Assembly (NCBI GenBank): GCA_021030905.1
Contig: JAGFMI010000019.1
Span: 1 to 64,000 of the forward strand
DNA length: 64,000 nt
Source of the DNA: Pyrenula massariospora
Taxonomy: Eukaryota > Ascomycota > Eurotiomycetes > Pyrenulales > Pyrenulaceae
Direction of reading: 5' to 3'
Shown here one piece after another: positions 58,843 to 64,000 of the stretch. The translations under genes and the position numbers were made by a program. The notes under the pieces were generated by a model. It ran no database searches and was not told the DNA's origin. It saw only the letters and a program-made list of their open reading frames with translations. Position 1 is the first letter of the stretch. Each line of letters starts with the position of its first letter.

Positions 58843-59940
58843 ATGGCATCCTACCTATCCTCCATCTCCTCCCGCTTCACTGGCAACAATCAACCTGCCT
58901 ACGGTCAACAACCATACGGTTACCCTTCTTACAACCAGTACCCTCCTCAGAACCAATACGCCCAACCTCCACCAGCTACATCCAGCACTTCCGTCTCCTC
59001 GCTCTCTTCCAACTTCAGCTCGAATTTCTCCTCCGCACTAGCCTCTCGCCTCGCCTCCCTCCGCCGCGCCCTAACGTCCTCCTCCGACACTGACGACCCA
59101 TCCATCGATTCCGAAGACTCCTCCCACGTCTCCGACGTCCTCCGAGCATACTACACCGAAAAAGGCCGCCAATTCCCGCAATGGCTCCCACCAGATCCAC
59201 GCAAACCCCCTCCTCCGGTCGTCCCCCAAATGCCCCCTCAATCCAACTACGGTAACCTCTCTGGCTACGGCTCCAGCCCCTACGCCCCACAACGTAATTC
59301 CGGCGGCCGTCCTGCCCCCGGCGGCGGCCTAGGCGACCTCTGGGACTCCAACCCGCAACCTCAGCAACCGCCTCAACCGCAATCCCTGCGCGCAGGCGGC
59401 CGCGTAAGGGGCCACACTCCAACCGCCTCCATCACATCAGGCAACCTGTCCCCGCCGCCCCAACCCGCCGGTCCGGCGAGACTGCTACCGAGCCAGCGCG
59501 CGGGCAGCTACCAGAATACGGCGAGCGGATACAACGCCGCGGGGCGGACGGAGGGTGGAACGATGAGCATGACGAGCACGAGCTCGAGCGCGCAGGACAG
59601 GTTGCGGGCGAGATTGCAGAGTGGGGGGAGGTCGAGCCCGACACCTAGTGGGCGGAGTAGTGCGCAGGGGGGCAGCTATGGGGATGATCCGGGATATAGC
59701 GGTGGTGGGGGAGGTGGGTATGGGAATAGCGCCTATAGCAGCAGTGGCGGCGGCGGTGGATATAGTAACAGCGCATACGGGGACAGCGCGTACGGAGGTG
59801 GAGGGGGAGGAGGGGGATACGGCGGAAACGCATACGGAGATGCACAGGTACCGAGCAGGAGGGCAGCGGTGGCAGGCTTGCCTTCTGGACCTAGGTCGGG
59901 CGGGTTGCCAAGTGGGCCAAGAGCAAGAGGTCCGAGATGA
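58843..59940 (+). CDS. MSO1: Mso1-like Sec1-binding protein
   Basis: Single-exon gene, 365 residues; ATG 58843 lies in an ACCATGG context. The N-terminus is Gln/Tyr/Pro-rich. At about 85-125 lies the conserved Mso1 Sec1-binding motif: DDPSIDSEDSSHVSDVLRAY, then YTEKGRQFPQWLPPDPR. In yeast Mso1 binds the SM protein Sec1 and helps SNARE-mediated fusion of secretory vesicles at the plasma membrane. The rest is low complexity: Pro/Gln and Ser/Gly stretches, then Gly/Tyr repeats (GGGGGGYGNSAYSSS type), ending in basic LPSGPRARGPR. That is the usual plan in filamentous fungi, where only the short motif is conserved. Confidence 0.88.
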   Translation: MASYLSSISSRFTGNNQPAYGQQPYGYPSYNQYPPQNQYAQPPPATSSTSVSSLSSNFSSNFSSALASRLASLRRALTSSSDTDDPSIDSEDSSHVSDVLRAYYTEKGRQFPQWLPPDPRKPPPPVVPQMPPQSNYGNLSGYGSSPYAPQRNSGGRPAPGGGLGDLWDSNPQPQQPPQPQSLRAGGRVRGHTPTASITSGNLSPPPQPAGPARLLPSQRAGSYQNTASGYNAAGRTEGGTMSMTSTSSSAQDRLRARLQSGGRSSPTPSGRSSAQGGSYGDDPGYSGGGGGGYGNSAYSSSGGGGGYSNSAYGDSAYGGGGGGGGYGGNAYGDAQVPSRRAAVAGLPSGPRSGGLPSGPRARGPR

Positions 59941-60119
59941 ATGGTCTGAGTTTCTTTGCTGCAGTGAGAATCGGGTGGATACCTTCATACTACACCGTTG
60001 CTCTTTAGCTTCTGGGGATGGATTTGTAATGCGGGCTGGCCTCGACGATCAGCGGCGGAAGGTTTAATTAGCGTTTAGCGAAGAATATGAGAATCCGCTT
60101 TGAAGCTCTACGGGACACA

Positions 60120-60159
<40 letters not shown>

Positions 60160-60422
60160 GCTTTGCGCTTGGTAATGGCCAATATAATATGGACTCGATA
60201 CAAGCAATCCACGGCGACTAATCTATATCTATTTTTCATATCGCGGATTCTATGACAAATACAACAGTGATCCCCACTACCATACTAAACATCAACGAAA
60301 ATCAACAAGGTCCACCTAGCACACAACACCCTCTCCGGAAATAAGAATCCCAACCCACCCTCCAAAACCCTCCTATCTCCCTTTCCCACACACCCACCCT
60401 CCTCAAAAATCTACCTACCTAC
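59941..60422. other. Intergenic region between convergent genes
   Basis: 482 bp, with a CT microsatellite at 60121-60157 and a CCTA-type run near 60412-60428. No gene seen. Confidence 0.5.
60121..60157. repeat. CT dinucleotide microsatellite
   Basis: 37 bases of almost pure CT repeat, one interruption (TTT near 60126), about 180 bp after the Mso1 stop. Confidence 0.95.
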
Positions 60423-61767
60423 CTACCTCCACGCCCCCTCCCCTATCCTACCCGCAACCTCCACCCCAACCTTCCCCACGCTCCTCCCACCCCCCACGAT
60501 CTCACGCCCCCTCCTCACACCCTCAAGACTAGCCTCCACCGCCCGCGTCATCGTGCACTTCAGCGTCCCGTCTTCCAACAGCTTCCGCGTCTCTTCTAGA
60601 ATCGCGCCGTGGCTGATGGGCTCTACGGCGTAGTACTAGGTAGATGATCTTCGTCAGCAAAATGCGTGGCGTGATTTTAAAACGCAAACAACGGGAGGGA
60701 GGTGGGAGTAGAAGTGACTTTTTGTGACTTACATGCTTAGTCCCAAACAACGTCCAGCAGAACGACAAAATCTTCGCCATGCCCGGTGTGCCGTACATCT
60801 GGAGGTTCCTGTCCTGCACGATGCTGCAGATCTTTCTGAACGGGGCGGCGAGGTCCAAAGCGGTAGGGGGGAAGGGGGTAGGCGGACGTGGTGGAGCAGA
60901 TGAATATGTACCTGGCATAGACGGGTGGGGGAGTTAGGAGTGGGTGGGGTGGTGTTTTGAGGATCGGAGGCTGGAGCTCAGAAGGTGTAGAAGGGGGAAA
61001 ACAATTTTGGTGGGATTGGGAGAGGTAGGTTCTGGATCTGCTTGCGCACGTCTTCACGGTGGTCGATGATGTGCGTAATGTCCATCTCTTTGCAGGGAGT
61101 CTGTGTCTCTTTTCTTGAGGCGGTGGTGATTACACGTTCTAGACCTAGGATTTTTCTTGCGATTTTGGTTGCTATTACGCCGACGCCTGCCGCCCCGTTT
61201 ACAATTAGCAACGCGGCTCTTTCGCCCTTCCGGATCTCCATGCGCTCAATTAGAGCCTCGTACGCCGTGATGCATGTTAGAGGAACGGTCGCGGCTTGGA
61301 CGAAAGAAAAATCTGAGGGCTTGAGGGCGACGCTGCGGGAATCGACGATTTGGAGGGAGGCGTTGGAACCTTGGTGAATTGGGGAACCGGAATAGTACAC
61401 TACATCCCCTGGCCTGAAGTTGTGGCATTCGGACCCAAGGGTCTTGACGATACCGGAGCCGTCGAAGCCAAGGATCTGATAAGGCTCCAGTGCATGGTCG
61501 TAGTACTCTGTCGGGCTATGTATCAGTACTTGAGGTGCAGCAGGACTGATTGGGATTGTCGTAGGTCCCTGCGCGGACCTTGAGGTTGACAGATTTTACG
61601 GTGCAGGCCTTCACTCTAGAGAAGGTCTCAGCGTCTTCAATTGTCGGGATGTGAATGTGAAGATACTTAATCAAGATGTCATGTCCATCTACTTGCGGTG
61701 GATCTTGGACATCGCGCGACACCAGGTTCTCCGTTCCGCCTCTTTTCTCAACAAGGACCGCTCGCAT
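60423..61767 (-). CDS. MDR-family NADPH:quinone oxidoreductase-like gene with an apparent frameshift
   Basis: Zinc-independent medium-chain dehydrogenase/reductase of the quinone oxidoreductase group. Exons read: 61767-61667, 61615-61547, 61515-61003, 60911-60733 and 60635-60423. The start MRAVLVEKRGGTENLVSRDV and then ILGFDGSGIVKTLG fit the N-terminal catalytic fold. LLIVNGAAGVGVIATKIARK is the NADPH-binding glycine motif. In exon 4 the family-like text changes frame between STTSAYPLPP and TALDLAAPFRKICSIVQD. The break is at a run of six and a run of five G on the plus strand (60866-60877), so either an extra base there (assembly error) or a real inactivating change. Exon 5 ends with KVGVEVAGRIGEGAWR. 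The second intron would be only 31 bp. About 358 residues if read through. Confidence 0.75.
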
Positions 61768-62549
61768 GTTCACACCATGATAAGGTCTTGGTTTAAGAAA
61801 ATTCTTATGGAGAAACAACTAAAAGAAACATGAAAAAGAATTGAGAAAGCGTGAAATCAGCGGACTAAGAAGTTATATAAACATATCTGCGTCATTACTG
61901 AGTAATAGGATGCAATAGTATAGGATGGGCTATGTCGAATTGTCCTCGGGCTTCGCGTGGTCACAGACATGGGAACGGAGCTTTGTAAGCGCCATTAAAG
62001 CTGTAGATCGTCGACGTTATGATCAAGAGAAGAGGAGATAATATGGGCAGTGGGCAACAGCGCTGATCATTGCCGCGATGCCTATTGGCTACCTATGCAG
62101 AAGGACTTGCACAATATTGAAGAATTCGGTGATGGGTTCCCTCGATTGATAGACCAAAATGTCTGTCTAAAAGGCTTCGTGAATTCAGGTAGATATTGGA
62201 TAGTTGATGGATAAGGCATAGTATTGCTATTCAGGTCTCTCGCTCGTTTAGCTTCGCGTCAGGGTTAGTTAAAAGAGACGCGTCGGTCGGCGCGTCTCCG
62301 CTGCGCAACCACTATCGATAAGCGCGACATGGCAGCCCTGGCACGTACTTACCTACTTCTACAGCACTCACTGGCGATGAACGGCAAAGTCCTATCTACA
62401 CAAGGGCTTGATGGATTTGGGACTTTGGAATTCATTCAACAGGTATGTTGTCACGCCACCGAGCTTGATGTTCTTTTTAACGTTTCGCGGTCAACAAACA
62501 AGCACCACCACCTTCGATTGAGTCGCTAGACCTGCCTTTGGACATTGCC
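61768..62549. promoter_or_regulatory. Divergent promoter with an MCB-like inverted repeat
   Basis: 782 bp between outward-facing genes. At 62275-62298 GAGACGCG is mirrored by CGCGTCTC with an 8-bp spacer; ACGCG resembles the MluI cell-cycle box. A small frame at 62329-62529 has a GTATGT donor-like site at 62442, but joining it to the next gene breaks frame; it may be 5' leader. Confidence 0.45.
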
Positions 62550-64000
62550 ATGGCTAATCTAATGGTTGACCTCACGAACGGGCGGAAAAGGAAGAGTGGT
62601 GAATCGCAGCTAGTTGCAAGCACTACACATACGCCTGCTGTCAAGAAGCAGAAGATCGTTGAAAAAGAGGTGGGGAAGGACAGCTCTGCGAATGAGTTGA
62701 AGAGTTCTATATCGAGGGCGCAGAGGAATCGGAACAGGGTCTCATATGTTTACGACAACGGTGAAGATTCTGGGAGTGACGACGAGTATATACCTGAGAA
62801 TGACAGCAACGCTGCCGCTAGAAGCAACGTACACACTAATGGACAAGATGGGATACATTCGTCTAGGATGAACATACCCATTGACCCAAAGCTGCTCTCC
62901 TTGGATGCTTCTCATAAGAACTCCCATCTGCGTACTGGTGATACGCTGGACCCCCCTCGCAAAAACATCAACGAGACCACCGACGCACATGTTGATTCTA
63001 GCCGAGTAATAAGAGGCGCTCTCGCCGCCGCGAGAAGACAATCTCGAGCAAATGGTATCGCACCCACCTCCGATCATCCAGAACTCGCTCTCTGCAATCG
63101 CCTTACTGCGTACCAGAAAAATAGACCGAAGACACACTCGCACCGCACCTATCAACACCACAGCCAAATGTACAGTCTTAAATTCATGCGCTACGGCCGA
63201 AAACAGAAGCCTGCCCTCATCATCCCGTACCCTTGCAGCCAAGACGAAGACCTACCGGACGGGGTGCCAAAAAATATTGTCATCTACGACAAGGAAGCCT
63301 TCGAACAACGTACTAGACGTCGGGAACGGGGCAAGAACATCTATGGCCCAGAAGTCGGCCGCCCTGCTGGTGACTCGGCGGAAATCTTGACAATCGAAGA
63401 TCTTCCTGATTTGGATATTGAAGATATGCGCGAGTACTGTAACACTACGCCCTGGCAAGTGGAGTGGCTGCCAAAATTGTGCCCTAAGTTGTACGACAGA
63501 GACCCACAAATAGGGCTGTACATGACTAGCATGCCGATGATCATTTGGGAGATGAACCAGAGGTGGGCTGTGGATATCACATATCATCAAATTTCAGCGA
63601 GTGTAAAAAAGCTGAGAGATGATAGACAAGATTTAGAGGAGACGGGTGAGATTGCGGATGGGAAGGGGAGACCAATATGGCCGAGGAGCGCAGAGAGTAG
63701 GAGAAGGAAGAGAATGGCGGCGAGTTCCGCTCAAGGCCAGAGGGAGCAGGAGAACGGGCTCACAGAGAAGTCAATATGGCATGTCCAGGGGGCGAGGTGG
63801 GGGACCGAGTCGGTGATGGACGGAGATGAGGAGGAGGAGGGTGAGGAAGAGGAGAGCGATGGTGAGCGGGATGAGGAAGAAGACGAGTTGGCCGATAGAA
63901 CAGGTTTTCAGGACAGCGGCATTTACACCAGTGTTGAGCAAGATAACGACATTGATATCATCAATGATGTCCAACACTACGACGACGACGATGAAGATCA
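62550..64000 (+). CDS. Large acidic protein of unknown function, 3' end beyond window
   Basis: From ATG 62550 (GCCATGG context) one frame stays open for about 483 codons to the window end. It begins MANLMVDLTNGRKRKSGESQ, has a basic nuclear-localisation-like patch (TPAVKKQKIVEKE), and Asp/Glu-rich clusters. A better-conserved-looking core lies at about 275-350: EILTIEDLPDLDIEDMREYC, then TPWQVEWLPKLCPKLYDR, then PMIIWEMNQRWAVDITYHQI. This might bind a nuclear partner. Toward the end of the window runs of Glu and Asp (DEEEEGEEEESD) suggest a disordered tail. I do not recognise the family. It is truncated only by the window. Confidence 0.7.
   Translation, partial: MANLMVDLTNGRKRKSGESQLVASTTHTPAVKKQKIVEKEVGKDSSANELKSSISRAQRNRNRVSYVYDNGEDSGSDDEYIPENDSNAAARSNVHTNGQDGIHSSRMNIPIDPKLLSLDASHKNSHLRTGDTLDPPRKNINETTDAHVDSSRVIRGALAAARRQSRANGIAPTSDHPELALCNRLTAYQKNRPKTHSHRTYQHHSQMYSLKFMRYGRKQKPALIIPYPCSQDEDLPDGVPKNIVIYDKEAFEQRTRRRERGKNIYGPEVGRPAGDSAEILTIEDLPDLDIEDMREYCNTTPWQVEWLPKLCPKLYDRDPQIGLYMTSMPMIIWEMNQRWAVDITYHQISASVKKLRDDRQDLEETGEIADGKGRPIWPRSAESRRRKRMAASSAQGQREQENGLTEKSIWHVQGARWGTESVMDGDEEEEGEEEESDGERDEEEDELADRTGFQDSGIYTSVEQDNDIDIINDVQHYDDDDED

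Noticed and set aside
62329-62529. Possible upstream coding exon of the 62550 gene
   Set aside because: Its donor-like GTATGT and the only nearby acceptor give an immediate stop in the joined frame; more likely leader sequence.

Overview
This window is nuclear DNA from a filamentous ascomycete (Pezizomycotina). The evidence is the many short spliceosomal introns (mostly 44-117 bp, GT...CTAAC/CTGAC...AG), the two Zn(II)2Cys6 regulators, a highly reducing polyketide synthase (HR-PKS), a HeLo-like/ankyrin protein and a fungal Mso1 homologue. I could not fix the class or genus. All exon structures were read by eye from splice signals, reading phase and family resemblance, without transcripts.

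Left flank (1-25 kb). After a 72-base G run at the window start comes core cell biology: TRAPPII subunit Trs120 (minus), divergent from a 1757-residue sacsin-like GHKL ATPase that ends in a HExxH motif with metzincin spacing. Then come a GC-rich amidohydrolase-2/decarboxylase gene, an unknown multi-pass membrane protein, and a loose, repeat-bearing stretch with secreted-protein genes: an Asp f 2/M35-type zincin-like protein whose motif reads HAFCH, a cupredoxin, a small unknown protein and a subtilisin-like S8 protease.

Central region (25-54 kb) is a biosynthetic gene cluster. In order: alpha/beta hydrolase (minus), seven-exon HR-PKS (minus), FAD monooxygenase (plus, divergent from the PKS), Zn2Cys6 regulator (minus), epoxide-hydrolase-type enzyme 1 (minus), second Zn2Cys6 regulator (plus), P450 (minus), sugar-porter-type MFS transporter (plus), epoxide-hydrolase-type enzyme 2 (plus), SAM methyltransferase (minus). 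The PKS keeps good KS, AT, DH, KR and ACP motifs, but its methyltransferase and enoylreductase segments have lost their cofactor motifs. A poorly reduced, non-C-methylated chain, oxidised by the FMO/P450 and worked on by the hydrolases, is the simplest inference; the product is unknown. A palindrome, CTCGGTCCGAG, occurs in the PKS/FMO promoter and upstream of epoxide hydrolase 1, so it is a candidate site for a cluster regulator. A 164-bp mariner-type MITE and a 94-bp hairpin lie inside the cluster.

Right flank (54-64 kb): an AT-rich gap, a HeLo-like/ankyrin gene (fungal immune or cell-death type), an Mso1-like exocytosis factor, an MDR quinone oxidoreductase with an apparent homopolymer frameshift, and the start of a large acidic unknown gene that runs off the window.
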